DNA from: Pedobacter planticolens
GTDB taxonomy: Bacteria; Bacteroidota; Bacteroidia; Sphingobacteriales; Sphingobacteriaceae
Length of the DNA: 64,000 nucleotides
Assembly (NCBI RefSeq): GCF_014172375.1
Contig: NZ_WNXD01000002.1
Location: forward strand, 1,736,001 to 1,800,000
Reading direction: 5' to 3'
Of this stretch, positions 7,682 to 15,582 are shown in pieces; the stretch's first letter is position 1, and every line of letters begins with the position of its first letter. A program made the translations under genes and the position numbers. The notes beneath the pieces are model-generated. The model did not search any database, had not been told where the DNA came from, and saw only the letters and a program-made list of their open reading frames with translations.

Positions 7682-8485
7682 ATGAGTGAATATTTAGAGC
7701 GAATTCAACAATCTATAGCGCCTTTAAGGCAACAAATCATCAACCATAAGTTATATGCAGCAATTAAAGATATAAAAGATCTTAAGATTTTTATGCGCTA
7801 TCATGTATATGCTGTTTGGGATTTTATGTCTTTGCTAAAATCATTACAAAATAACCTTACTTGTACTTCAGTTCCTTGGTTCCCAACAGGATCGGCAGAT
7901 ACCAGATATCTAATTAATGAAATTGTTGCTGGTGAAGAATCAGATGTTGATAGTTTTGGTATTAGAAAAAGCCACTTCGAAATTTATCTCGATGCGATGA
8001 CACAATGTGATGCAGATACCATTGAGATAGAGAAATTTATTACATCCTTAAAAAATAAAGTAGATTTACCTTTGGCTTTTTTACAAGCTAAAACACCTAG
8101 GGCGGCCGAGGATTTTGTACAGCATACTTTTAAAATTATAGAAAGCAATCAAAGCCATATCCAATCGGCAGTGTTTACTTTTGGAAGAGAAGATTTGATT
8201 CCTGCTATGTTTATTTCAATTGTAAATGATATTCATCAGCAATTTCCAGATAGTATTTCAATCTTTAAATATTATTTAGAAAGACACATTGAGGTAGATG
8301 GCGATCATCATAGCCACTTAGCCTTAGCAATGACAGCCAATTTATGCGGTACTAATGAGGAGTTTTGGGAACAAGCAACTGAGGCAACTATTCAATCCCT
8401 ACAAAAACGAATTAATCTTTGGGATGGAGCCTTGGCAGATATTTTAGAGCGAAAAAATGTTACAAACCATTTGCTCTTGCAGTAA
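7682..8485 (+). CDS. DUF3050 domain protein
   Basis: A 267-residue soluble protein recognised as DUF3050, an all-helical family with a heme-oxygenase-like architecture but no demonstrated activity known to me. Characteristic segments are FMRYHVYAVWDFMSLLK (about 38-54), VPWFPTGSADTRYLINEIV (about 64-82), and the C-terminal histidine-rich ERHIEVDGDHHSHLA (about 203-217). The histidines and acidic residues could bind a di-metal centre as in other members of this fold; that is inference. Its last 26 nt overlap the convergent Fe-S protein gene. Confidence 0.85.
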   Translation: MSEYLERIQQSIAPLRQQIINHKLYAAIKDIKDLKIFMRYHVYAVWDFMSLLKSLQNNLTCTSVPWFPTGSADTRYLINEIVAGEESDVDSFGIRKSHFEIYLDAMTQCDADTIEIEKFITSLKNKVDLPLAFLQAKTPRAAEDFVQHTFKIIESNQSHIQSAVFTFGREDLIPAMFISIVNDIHQQFPDSISIFKYYLERHIEVDGDHHSHLALAMTANLCGTNEEFWEQATEATIQSLQKRINLWDGALADILERKNVTNHLLLQ

Positions 8486-9248
8486 TTTCAGCGATATCTA
8501 AAACTTTAACTTCTTGGTCTTTATCCTTTAATTTAACGCCATCACTTAACATCGTCATACAAAATGGACAACCAGCAGCAATAATTTGTGGTTGAGTTTC
8601 TAAAGCCTCTTCAATTCTTTCAATATTGATGTCTTTATTTCCTTTTTCTGGCTCTTTAAACATTTGTGCACCACCGGCACCACAACAAAGTCCGTTACTT
8701 TTGCAGCGCTTCATTTCTACTAATTGCGCATCTAAAACTTCTAAAGCTTTACGCGGAGCTTCATAAACGCCATTTCCACGACCTAAATAACACGGATCAT
8801 GGTATGTGATTTTACGACCTTTAAAGCTTTCGCCGCCTTCGGCTTTAAGTTTGCCTTCACTAATCAAATCTTGTATTAATTGGGTATGATGAATTACTTC
8901 ATACGTGCCACCTAAACCTGGATATTCATTTTTAATGGTATTAAAACAATGCGGACAACCTGTTACAATCTTTTTGATGTTATAGCCATTCAGCACTTCG
9001 ATATTAGTCATGGCCTGCATTTGAAAAAGAAATTCATTCCCAGCCCGCTTCGCAGGATCTCCTGTACAACTTTCTTCTGTACCTAACACAGCATATTTAA
9101 TACCCACATGATGTAAAATCTTGCAAATATCTCTGGTAATTTTCTGAGCTCTTTCGTCGTAACTGCCAGCGCATCCTACCCAGAATAATATTTCAGGCTC
9201 TTCGCCCATGGCCATTAACTCGGCCATTGTTGGTACTTTAAATTCCAT
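8460..9248 (-). CDS. (Fe-S)-binding protein with two CCG domains
   Basis: A 262-residue cytoplasmic protein of the heterodisulfide reductase B / GlpC / LutA type. The first cysteine-rich half has C26 in VGCAGSY, CPHC at 98-101 and HDPC (C153). The second half gives CCG at 188-190 (LCCGAGGAQ) and CPFC at 227-230. These motifs bind a non-cubane Fe-S cluster in related enzymes. It lies 83 nt downstream of a membrane protein with two 4Fe-4S clusters on the same strand, so the pair resembles a split HdrDE-like quinone-linked electron-transfer complex. The electron partner is unknown. The stop-side end overlaps the DUF3050 gene. Confidence 0.88.
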   Translation of the reverse strand: MEFKVPTMAELMAMGEEPEILFWVGCAGSYDERAQKITRDICKILHHVGIKYAVLGTEESCTGDPAKRAGNEFLFQMQAMTNIEVLNGYNIKKIVTGCPHCFNTIKNEYPGLGGTYEVIHHTQLIQDLISEGKLKAEGGESFKGRKITYHDPCYLGRGNGVYEAPRKALEVLDAQLVEMKRCKSNGLCCGAGGAQMFKEPEKGNKDINIERIEEALETQPQIIAAGCPFCMTMLSDGVKLKDKDQEVKVLDIAEITARANGL

Positions 9249-9256
9249 TTTCTTCT

Positions 9257-9284
9257 AGTATTTAGTAGTTAGTATTTAGTAGTT
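9257..9284. repeat. Tandem 14-bp word repeat
   Basis: AGTATTTAGTAGTT occurs twice in tandem (9257-9270, 9271-9284). It is followed by a degenerate inverted version (TTTACTACTTTACTATAC, about 9289-9306), so the spacer between the two Fe-S genes can fold. The words recur between rpoB and rpoC at 59941-59991. Confidence 0.6.
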
Positions 9285-9331
9285 AGAGTTTACTACTTTA
9301 CTATACTTTAAGTTCTTTGTTCGCTTACTCC

Positions 9332-10627
9332 CTAACCTTCCTCAGCCCAATTAAATCTGTCTGCTGGAGAATATTTCCAAGGAGCTCCGTTATTCTCTAC
9401 ATTTCCTAGCATTGCATTAATACTTGCTGGAGCAATCGATTCTTCCATCACAGCAAATCTGCGTAGCTCTACAATTATGGCCAAAGGGTCAATATTAATA
9501 GGGCAGGCTTCGGTGCAAGCATTACAACTTGTGCAGGCCCAAATTTCTTCACGAGTTACGTAATCATCTAATAAAGATTTCCCGTCTTGATAATCAGCTC
9601 CATGTTTATCAATGTTTTTACCTACTTCTTCTAAACGATCACGCGTATCCATCATAATTTTGCGGGGCGATAATAATTTTCCAGTTATGTTGGCTGGACA
9701 AACTGAAGTACAACGCCCGCACTCTGTACAGGTGTAGGCATTCATTAAATTGATCCAACTTAAATCATTCACATCTTTAGCGCCAAATTTGCCAGGGGCG
9801 ATTTCTGCAGGTACAAAAGAAGGATCAAGCATAGCTTTTACCTCGTTGGTTACACTCGCCATATCGGTAAATTCACCTTTTGGTTTCAAATTAGAAAAAT
9901 ACGTGTTTGGAAACGCAAAAAGAATATGGAAATGTTTAGAGTAGGGTAGGTAGTTTAAAAAGGCAAAAATACCCACAATGTGAAACCACCAACATACACG
10001 TTCTACTAAAATTAAGCTACTAGCAAATGTGGGTAATAAACCTTGCAAATAAGCACTTACTGGAAATGCACCTGCACTTACGTAATGACCTTCGCCTAAT
10101 GCTTGTAATTTAGAATCTGCAGCATTCATAAGTAGAAAAGCAGTCATTAATAAAATTTCTGTAATCAAGATGTAATTGGCATCAGATCTTGGCCACGATT
10201 TCATTTCTACGCCACTAAAGCGTTTTAATTTTAAAATATTTCTTCTGATTAAGAAAACAGCACAGGCTAACCAAACACCTAGAGCTAAAAGTTCAAATGA
10301 ACCAATTAAGAAATTATAAAAACCGCCTAAGCCAGCAAATATGCGATGTGTACCAAAAATACCATCAATCATAATTTCTAAAACCTCGAGATTGATAATG
10401 ACGAAGCCTAAATAAACCACTAAATGCAGTAAAAAGGGTACTGGTCTAACCGCCATTTTGGTTTGACCAAAAGCAACTTTAAGCATGGTTGCAAACCTTT
10501 TTGCAGGTTGATCTGTACGGTTTTCGGGCTTACCTGTTTTAATATTACGAATTACTTTTCGGGCGTTAAAGCTAAATAGCGCAACCCCAGCAAGCGTAAG
10601 AAGTAAGAATATTAGTTGTGATGCCAT
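9332..10627 (-). CDS. Membrane (Fe-S)-binding oxidoreductase subunit
   Basis: A 431-residue protein combining a NarI/HdrE-like membrane domain with a ferredoxin-like domain. About five hydrophobic segments lie between residues 3 and 230, with histidines (H68, H216, H232, H234) that could bind heme b. Two 4Fe-4S motifs follow: CTECGRCTSVCP starting at C300 and CTSCNACTEACP starting at C365. It probably passes electrons between quinone and the partner CCG-domain protein encoded immediately downstream (8460-9248). A word repeat fills the spacer. Substrate unknown. Confidence 0.88.
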   Translation of the reverse strand: MASQLIFLLLTLAGVALFSFNARKVIRNIKTGKPENRTDQPAKRFATMLKVAFGQTKMAVRPVPFLLHLVVYLGFVIINLEVLEIMIDGIFGTHRIFAGLGGFYNFLIGSFELLALGVWLACAVFLIRRNILKLKRFSGVEMKSWPRSDANYILITEILLMTAFLLMNAADSKLQALGEGHYVSAGAFPVSAYLQGLLPTFASSLILVERVCWWFHIVGIFAFLNYLPYSKHFHILFAFPNTYFSNLKPKGEFTDMASVTNEVKAMLDPSFVPAEIAPGKFGAKDVNDLSWINLMNAYTCTECGRCTSVCPANITGKLLSPRKIMMDTRDRLEEVGKNIDKHGADYQDGKSLLDDYVTREEIWACTSCNACTEACPINIDPLAIIVELRRFAVMEESIAPASINAMLGNVENNGAPWKYSPADRFNWAEEG

Positions 10628-10683
10628 AGTTTCTTTGCTGTAATGGTTTAGCTAAGTTAAAATATTTAGTTTTAAAATATTTA

Positions 10684-10697
10684 TTATGCATGCATAA
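10684..10697. promoter_or_regulatory. 14-bp perfect palindrome, possible operator
   Basis: TTATGCATGCATAA reads the same on both strands and lies 57 nt upstream of the start of the membrane Fe-S gene (minus strand). Position and symmetry fit a dimeric regulator site, but there is no direct evidence. Confidence 0.3.
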
Positions 10698-10813
10698 AAT
10701 TAAAAATTTAGAATGGATATGAATAATTTTAATTTTTTGATGCTTGTAAACTATTGATTTAGAGTATGAATAGTCTAATAAAATTTTTATAGAAAAAGAA
10801 AAGTAAAAAAATG

Positions 10814-10844
10814 TTGGTAGCTTTAAAAAAAGACACTACATTTG
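10814..10844 (+). promoter_or_regulatory. Promoter of tRNA-Phe
   Basis: TTG at 10814-10816 and TACATTTG at 10837-10844 are separated by 20 bp. The box ends 19 nt before the mature tRNA, so the 5' leader is very short. Confidence 0.7.
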
Positions 10845-10863
10845 CAATCCCAAACGGGAAGTA

Positions 10864-10936
10864 GGTACGGTAGCTCAGTCGGTAGAGCAATGGACTGAAA
10901 ATCCATGTGTCGCCGGTTCGATCCCGGCCCATACCA
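10864..10936 (+). tRNA. tRNA-Phe (GAA)
   Basis: A 73-nt cloverleaf with anticodon GAA at 10897-10899, D-stem GCTC/GAGC, T-stem GCCGG/CCGGC with loop TTCGATC, and discriminator A; CCA is not encoded. The acceptor stem GGTACGG/CCATACC has a C-A mismatch at the fifth pair. It has its own promoter and terminator. Confidence 0.93.
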
Positions 10937-10940
10937 CTTT

Positions 10941-10968
10941 AAAACCTCAGAGAAATCTGGGGTTTTTT
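10941..10968 (+). terminator. Terminator of tRNA-Phe
   Basis: AAAACCTCAGA pairs with TCTGGGGTTTT (one G-U pair) around a GAA loop, followed by T residues. It starts 4 nt after the tRNA. Confidence 0.8.
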
Positions 10969-11151
10969 GCGTTTGAATGGTTTTATTGATAATGCTTATA
11001 AACCATATTTAACGTTTTAGCATGCTTCTAGCGCCAATTAGCTATTTGTTTAATGACACTTCTTTTCAGCTGATTTTGGTGCATGTATTTTATATCAAAC
11101 CTTCATCAGTAAAGTAAAATTGCCATCGTTTGTTATATTGCTATTGATAAC

Positions 11152-11793
11152 TTAATTTTTTCTTGCGACCCAAAGCGAGTCGTATCTTCCAAAAAATGTA
11201 AATATGTTTTCTTTGAGAATAACCTCATTGATGACGTGGGTAGGGCCTAGATCTAATTTTTCTTCATAATAATCATGAAAGGCTATATACCCACCTTTTA
11301 CAATTTTATGTGCATATAAATCATAATCTTCTGTACATCCTTTTATAGTATGATCACCATCTATGAATAGAAAATCTATCTCTTTAAATTCGTTGTTAAA
11401 TTGATTTGAATATCCTTTCCTTGGCTCAATTTTCCCTGTTGATATAAATTTTTTGAGATTATCGTTAAATATTTCTAGCAAGTCGATGCCTTTTGCTTTT
11501 TCCATATATTCAGTTTCATTTTTTAAATCAGCACCAGCCGTAGCATCGAATGGATCAATAGCATATACTTTTCCAGAAATTAAGCCACTTAAAATGCAAT
11601 ATGTACTCTTACCCTGCCAGCTCCCTATTTCAACAACTACTGCATTCTTTGGCAATAAGCTCGATACTTTATATAAACCAACAGCCTCATTTTGCGATAA
11701 CCAACCATTTATTTTTTTATACCCCCAAAACTGAGTCAGAATTAATAGATTAAGAATTCGTTTTATCATACAGTATCTATAAAAGATTTTCAA
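11152..11793 (-). CDS. Class I SAM-dependent methyltransferase
   Basis: A 213-residue protein with a Rossmann-type methyltransferase core. Motif I is VVVEIGSWQGKSTY (about 54-67), then YAIDPFD (acidic end of strand 2), and FLFIDGDHTIKGCTEDY (about 135-151), the pattern of the Methyltransf_24/TylF-like family whose aspartates bind a metal. The final strand reads GGYIAFHDYY. The N-terminus is basic and hydrophobic (MIKRILNLLILTQFWGYKK); ATG at 11793 or the one eight codons later could be used. The methyl acceptor is unknown; relatives act on sugars or small molecules. Confidence 0.82.
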   Translation of the reverse strand: MKIFYRYCMIKRILNLLILTQFWGYKKINGWLSQNEAVGLYKVSSLLPKNAVVVEIGSWQGKSTYCILSGLISGKVYAIDPFDATAGADLKNETEYMEKAKGIDLLEIFNDNLKKFISTGKIEPRKGYSNQFNNEFKEIDFLFIDGDHTIKGCTEDYDLYAHKIVKGGYIAFHDYYEEKLDLGPTHVINEVILKENIFTFFGRYDSLWVARKN

Positions 11794-11836
11794 GTTATTA
11801 AATTATACTAGATTTTCGCCTTTGGCTTATACAGTC

Positions 11837-11956
11837 TTATCCCATAGGACAGTTTTTACATCGCTTTCCTCTTAGGTATTTTTCACAGCAGTCCTTTTTC
11901 TTTTTATCTTTTACTTTCTGCTTTGAATTTTTCTTCTTTTTGTCTTTCTTCGACAT
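11837..11956 (-). CDS. Small lysine-rich, four-cysteine protein (39 residues)
   Basis: ATG at 11956 opens a 39-codon frame: a very basic first half (MSKKDKKKKNSKQKVKDKKK) and a cysteine module DCCEKYLRGKRCKNCPMG. The four cysteines (C23, C24, C33, C36) could bind zinc, and the lysine tail could bind RNA or DNA; both are inferences. Small proteins with a Lys tail followed by CCxKxxxGxRCxxCP appear familiar from Bacteroidota, but I cannot name the family. It lies between the ferritin terminator and the methyltransferase gene on the same strand. Confidence 0.6.
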   Translation of the reverse strand: MSKKDKKKKNSKQKVKDKKKKDCCEKYLRGKRCKNCPMG

Positions 11957-11975
11957 ACCCTAATATAAGCTAAAA

Positions 11976-12003
11976 AAGGCACATATTGTTTAATATGTGC
12001 CTT
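11976..12003 (-). terminator. Terminator of the ferritin gene
   Basis: A perfect 12-bp stem (AAGGCACATATT with its complement at 11992-12003) around GTTT. On the minus strand it ends in a T-run and lies 25 nt beyond the ferritin stop. Confidence 0.8.
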
Positions 12004-12027
12004 CTAAAAACGTATGTAATTTTGATT

Positions 12028-12558
12028 TTAAGCCTCGCTATTGTAAGCAATCTGACCCACATGTTTGTCAATTTGCCATTTTCCAGTTCCTTCTTCGCCA
12101 ATTACATCAAATAATTCTAGTGCACGGCGAGCTTTATATTCCTCTTCTCTTTGTTCTCTGAAGAACCAATTTAAAAACTCTAACGTGATATAGTCTTGCT
12201 CCTTTGTACAACGTGCTGCAATACTTTTAATAGATTGAGTGATATTAATTTCTTGATCTAAAGCTTCCTCAAAAACTTCGCGGAATGAGTTATATTCAAT
12301 TTTTATATTAGTCACTTCTGGAGAAATCGCTGTTCCTCCCATATCTAAAATATATTTATAAAATTTAAGCTGATGTGCTCTTTCTTCTTCCGCTTGCTTG
12401 AAAAAATAATCTGATGAAAAATCATAACCATGACGATTACACCATGATGCCATTGAAAGGTAAATAGCTGAGGAATGCGCTTCTTTTTTTATCTGCTGAT
12501 TAATAAGTGTTTCTACATCTGATGATAGCAAACACTTTATACGAATAATATCTTTCAT
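12028..12558 (-). CDS. ftnA: Non-heme ferritin
   Basis: Ferritin oxidises Fe2+ and stores it as a mineral inside a 24-subunit shell. The 176-residue protein has the four-helix bundle order: EAHSSAIYLSMASWCNRHGYDFSSDYF (helices A-B), EEERAHQLKFYKYILDMGG (ferroxidase Glu-Glu-x-x-His, about 57-61), the helix C segment, and FLNWFFREQREEE (about 129-141). It has its own terminator. A promoter is not obvious in the 100 nt upstream. Close relatives are induced by iron; no Fur box was recognised here. Confidence 0.95.
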   Translation of the reverse strand: MKDIIRIKCLLSSDVETLINQQIKKEAHSSAIYLSMASWCNRHGYDFSSDYFFKQAEEERAHQLKFYKYILDMGGTAISPEVTNIKIEYNSFREVFEEALDQEINITQSIKSIAARCTKEQDYITLEFLNWFFREQREEEYKARRALELFDVIGEEGTGKWQIDKHVGQIAYNSEA

Positions 12559-12659
12559 GATTCCTATTATGTTTAGTGAATTAATAGAATCAAAAATAGT
12601 GCTATAATTTGATTACCAAGAATTTAAAGGCAATATGGAAAGATTCTAATTCTAGCTAA

Positions 12660-13025
12660 TTAAGAAGCTATTCTATGTAATCGATCAAAAATGATATGAT
12701 TAAGCTCGAGCATAACAAACGAACCTTGCAATAATTCTTTAAGCTTAATAATTTGTAAGAGCGATAAAACATAGCAATGATCGCATGCGCAAATGAAAAT
12801 AATTTCAACATCTGCTGATGGACCATTATTTAAAAGTTTGTCCTCAATGTCAATTTGATAAACTGCTTTTTTTAGTTTCAGTAAATTACGATAATCAAAA
12901 CGAGCAAGTTTACCAGCAAAATCTATATACCAACAACCTTCAGAATCTGATTGATAAATAGCACCGTCTTTTATGCTAAATACTTCAGTAAAAGTGATTG
13001 AAGATATCGTTGTTGTTTGCTGCAT
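12660..13025 (-). CDS. Hypothetical protein with a CxCxxC segment
   Basis: A 121-residue soluble protein. The frame extends to a TTG at 13034, but the ATG at 13025 is preferred. Visible features are WYIDFAGKLARFDYRNLLKLKK (about 33-54) and a cysteine/histidine cluster CACDHC (about 79-84) followed by LSLLQIIKLKELLQG. The cluster could bind metal or be redox active. It lies just upstream of ferritin on the same strand (about 100 nt), so a link with iron is possible but only suggested by position. Family not recognised. Confidence 0.65.
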   Translation of the reverse strand: MQQTTTISSITFTEVFSIKDGAIYQSDSEGCWYIDFAGKLARFDYRNLLKLKKAVYQIDIEDKLLNNGPSADVEIIFICACDHCYVLSLLQIIKLKELLQGSFVMLELNHIIFDRLHRIAS

Positions 13026-13163
13026 TTGTTGCAATAATCATTGTATACAGCAAAGGTGTAAATTATTTAGATTTATTCCAAATAAATATAACGAATAAGA
13101 ATAGAATAAGTAATTCTTAAATGTTAAAACCTTAATTTGGTGGGGAAATTTGGTACTGACACG

Positions 13164-13196
13164 TATGTCGCAAATATGTCGTAAACAAGACGCAAG
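13164..13196 (+). promoter_or_regulatory. Three in-phase 11-bp units, possible operator
   Basis: TATGTCGCAAA, TATGTCGTAAA and the degenerate CAAGACGCAAG lie end to end with an 11-bp period, about one helical turn. They end 20 bp before the -7 box of the HTH gene, roughly at -35 to -67. They may be binding sites for the regulator itself. Confidence 0.45.
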
Positions 13197-13216
13197 TAAA
13201 TTAAATTTAATCAAAA

Positions 13217-13224
13217 TACATTTG
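13217..13224 (+). promoter_or_regulatory. -7 element of the HTH regulator gene
   Basis: TACATTTG matches the consensus. It covers the GTG at 13224, so translation must begin downstream, at the ATG at 13245. No TTTG -33 element is seen, which fits an activated promoter. Confidence 0.6.
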
Positions 13225-13244
13225 TGACAACAAAAACCAAGAAC

Positions 13245-13865
13245 ATGATAAATTTAGAACTTGCTAAAAAAATCAAACAACTTCGTGCAAACAAAGGCTT
13301 TAGTCAAGAAGAACTTGCCGAAAGAACTCAACTAAGTTTAAGAACTATTCAACGGATTGAAGGTGGGGAAACTGAACCACGAGGAGATACGCTTAAGAGA
13401 TTAGCAAATGCCTTAGATGTTACTCCAAATGATTTAATTCAATGGATAGAGCAAGAAGATAGAGGGTTTTTGACCTTCCTAAATTTATCTGCATTGAGTT
13501 TTGTAGTTTTTCCTTTATTAGGGTTAATTGTTCCTATCGCTTTATGGGTATTAAAAAGAGATAAAGTTAAAAATGTAGATGAAACAGGTAAAAAGATTAT
13601 TAATTTTCAAATTACATGGTGTATTCTCCTTGGTCTTCTGTATATCTCATTCATTTGCATTATAGCTTTTCATGTCGATATACGTATGCCAAGTTTTGTT
13701 TTAAGAAGTCTTGCTAGAATAAATTTTGGAGGTTCTGAATTTTTGATAATAGTTATTCCAATTTTACTATATGCATACAATTTCTGCTTAATTATATTTA
13801 ATACCATTCGAAGTTATAATTCAAAAAGCACTTTTTATAAGCCTGCCATTAGATTTTTGAAATAA
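13245..13865 (+). CDS. HTH-type regulator with C-terminal membrane domain
   Basis: The product is 206 residues. Residues about 5-60 form a Cro/CI-type helix-turn-helix (KKIKQLRANKGFSQEELAER, then SLRTIQRIEGGETEPR). The remainder has about three to four hydrophobic segments (LSALSFVVFPLLGLIVPIAL; ITWCILLGLLYISFICIIAF; FLIIVIPILLYAYNFCLIIF) like the DUF4870-type membrane domain. This suggests a membrane-tethered DNA-binding protein sensing an envelope or small-molecule signal. The start is fixed by the promoter box at 13217-13224. The operator-like array upstream suggests autoregulation. Confidence 0.82.
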   Translation: MINLELAKKIKQLRANKGFSQEELAERTQLSLRTIQRIEGGETEPRGDTLKRLANALDVTPNDLIQWIEQEDRGFLTFLNLSALSFVVFPLLGLIVPIALWVLKRDKVKNVDETGKKIINFQITWCILLGLLYISFICIIAFHVDIRMPSFVLRSLARINFGGSEFLIIVIPILLYAYNFCLIIFNTIRSYNSKSTFYKPAIRFLK

Positions 13866-13885
13866 TCGATAAATGGTTTACTATC

Positions 13886-14356
13886 TTAAACAACCACTGG
13901 CGGAATGATTTCGTTTTTTTCCGCTAATGATTTTACATTCGCTAATGCTTTAGGCCACATTCCTGCAAACATTTCGATCATCGCTTTATTATCTTCAGAA
14001 TCATCCATTTCCATAAAAATATGTAATTCTGTTTTACCATCTAAATCTTTAAGTGTGTAATTCTCTTTAGCGCCAGCCCATTTCTTTACTTCATCGCTTT
14101 CGAAATCTTCCACGCCATTTATAATCATTCCTAAATGTTCAATTGACATATACTCATTTGGCATGTTTTCTGCAATTCTAGAAACCATTCCGCTGTTTTG
14201 GTCACCTAAGAATAAAGCTTTACTTCCTTTTTTCCAATCGGTTTCTACTCGAGAACCTTCGCCAAATGCAGCAGTCCACATTGGATACGTTTTTTCGCCC
14301 CAAAGTACATCCCATACTTTTTCTTTAGGCGCATTAATTTCAATTTTAAATTCCAT
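13886..14356 (-). CDS. SRPBCC (AHSA1-like) domain protein
   Basis: A 156-residue soluble protein with the START/Bet v1-like fold. The opening MEFKIEINAPKEKVWDVLW is typical of the AHSA1 group, and the C-terminal helix (MIEMFAGMWPKALANVKSLAEK) closes the hydrophobic cavity. Such proteins bind small hydrophobic ligands. It lies 45 nt downstream of a VOC-family gene on the same strand; SRPBCC-VOC pairs are common in Bacteroidota, but the substrate is unknown. Confidence 0.87.
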   Translation of the reverse strand: MEFKIEINAPKEKVWDVLWGEKTYPMWTAAFGEGSRVETDWKKGSKALFLGDQNSGMVSRIAENMPNEYMSIEHLGMIINGVEDFESDEVKKWAGAKENYTLKDLDGKTELHIFMEMDDSEDNKAMIEMFAGMWPKALANVKSLAEKNEIIPPVVV

Positions 14357-14401
14357 AATAAAAGAGTTATAAGGTTTAGGTTATACGTAATAAGTTAGAA
14401 A

Positions 14402-14815
14402 TTATTTACTCATTTTGCTAAAATCCATGTACAGTACATTCCATCTGTGTCCATCTACATCAATAAAACCACCACCATACATCCAACCATCTTTTTCGCC
14501 GCCATTAGCGTAAATTTTACCACCAGCATTTTCAGCTTTTTGTAGCATTTGATCTACTTCTTGCGAACTTTCTGCATCAATAGAGAAAAGCACTTCAGTA
14601 CCAACACTTGTATCTGCAACTTTGTTCCCACTAAAACCAGCAAGTACATCATTTGTAAATAGCATGAGTACTAATTTTCTATCACCAATAAAAAAAGAAG
14701 CCATTGTTTCGGTAACAGGATTATGCTCGTTAAGTGTAAATCCCATTTGGGTAAAGAATGCTACTGATTTGTTAATATTCTTTACAGGCAGATTAATCCA
14801 AATATCTTTTGTCAT
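14402..14815 (-). CDS. VOC family (glyoxalase/bleomycin-resistance type) protein
   Basis: A 137-residue protein with two beta-alpha-beta-beta-beta modules: MTKDIWINLPVKNINKSVAF at the start and GGFIDVDGHRWNVLYMD (about 113-129) at the end. The second module keeps the DPDGH-like metal-binding turn (DVDGH). Members include glyoxalases, dioxygenases and resistance proteins; this small lactoylglutathione-lyase-like type is of unknown substrate. It is first in a likely two-gene unit with the SRPBCC gene. Confidence 0.87.
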   Translation of the reverse strand: MTKDIWINLPVKNINKSVAFFTQMGFTLNEHNPVTETMASFFIGDRKLVLMLFTNDVLAGFSGNKVADTSVGTEVLFSIDAESSQEVDQMLQKAENAGGKIYANGGEKDGWMYGGGFIDVDGHRWNVLYMDFSKMSK

Positions 14816-14912
14816 AATTTTTCGTTTTAATTAATAAACTAAAGTTCAGCAATTATTTAACGAAAAAACAAGGTGTGATCAGACATTTTAAAGGTGTAAA
14901 GACGACAAATTT

Positions 14913-15488
14913 TTAGCCAAGCGCATTATAACAAGCTCTGCAACGAGGCTCGTAACTGTCTTTTTCTCCCAATAAAATCTTTGCATCATTAGCTACTGTG
15001 CGATAAGAATAAACCGCTGGACTGCCGCAACGCATACACACCGCGTTTACTTTGGTAACATGTTCTGCAATAGCTAGTAGGGCAGGCATCGGACCGAAAG
15101 GCTTGCCTAAAAAATCCATGTCTAAACCTGCAATAATTACTCTAATCCCTTTTAGGGCAAGTTTATTGCAAACATCTGGCAGGTCTTCATCAAAGAATTG
15201 TGCTTCATCTATACCCACAACTTGCGTGTTGGTGCCTAATAATAAAATAGCTGATGAACTATCAACAGGAGTGGATTGTATCGAGTTTAAATCATGAGAA
15301 ACTACTGCAGTTTCATCATAACGTGTATCAGTTTTGGGTTTAAATATCTCTACATTAAGCTTTGCGATTTGCGCTCTTTTTAATCGCCTAATTAATTCTT
15401 CTGTTTTGCCTGAGAACATAGAGCCGCAAATTACTTCGATGCTTCCACAAAATTCTCCTCTTCTAAAGTTTTGCTCGCTGAATAACAT
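14913..15488 (-). CDS. tdk: Thymidine kinase
   Basis: The enzyme phosphorylates thymidine to dTMP in the salvage pathway. From the ATG at 15488 it has 191 residues, the normal type II length; the frame extends to 15554, but a promoter box at 15507-15514 lies inside that extension. The P-loop is GSMFSGKT (22-29), the catalytic Glu is in GIDEAQFF (E95), and the structural zinc site uses C151, C154 (CMRC) and C183, C186 (CRAC). It is divergent from the acidic protein gene at 15583, with under 100 nt between starts. Confidence 0.96.
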   Translation of the reverse strand: MLFSEQNFRRGEFCGSIEVICGSMFSGKTEELIRRLKRAQIAKLNVEIFKPKTDTRYDETAVVSHDLNSIQSTPVDSSSAILLLGTNTQVVGIDEAQFFDEDLPDVCNKLALKGIRVIIAGLDMDFLGKPFGPMPALLAIAEHVTKVNAVCMRCGSPAVYSYRTVANDAKILLGEKDSYEPRCRACYNALG

Positions 15489-15506
15489 TTGTAAAGGTAT
15501 TTTAGC

Positions 15507-15514
15507 CAAATATA
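15507..15514 (-). promoter_or_regulatory. -7 element of tdk
   Basis: On the minus strand this reads TATATTTG. Transcription would start near 15500, leaving about 12 nt of leader before the ATG at 15488. Confidence 0.55.
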
Positions 15515-15582
15515 AAAGAATTTTATAGTACTTTTGATTGTCATTTATTAACATAAATCTCCAATTTTTTCGTTACACAGTT

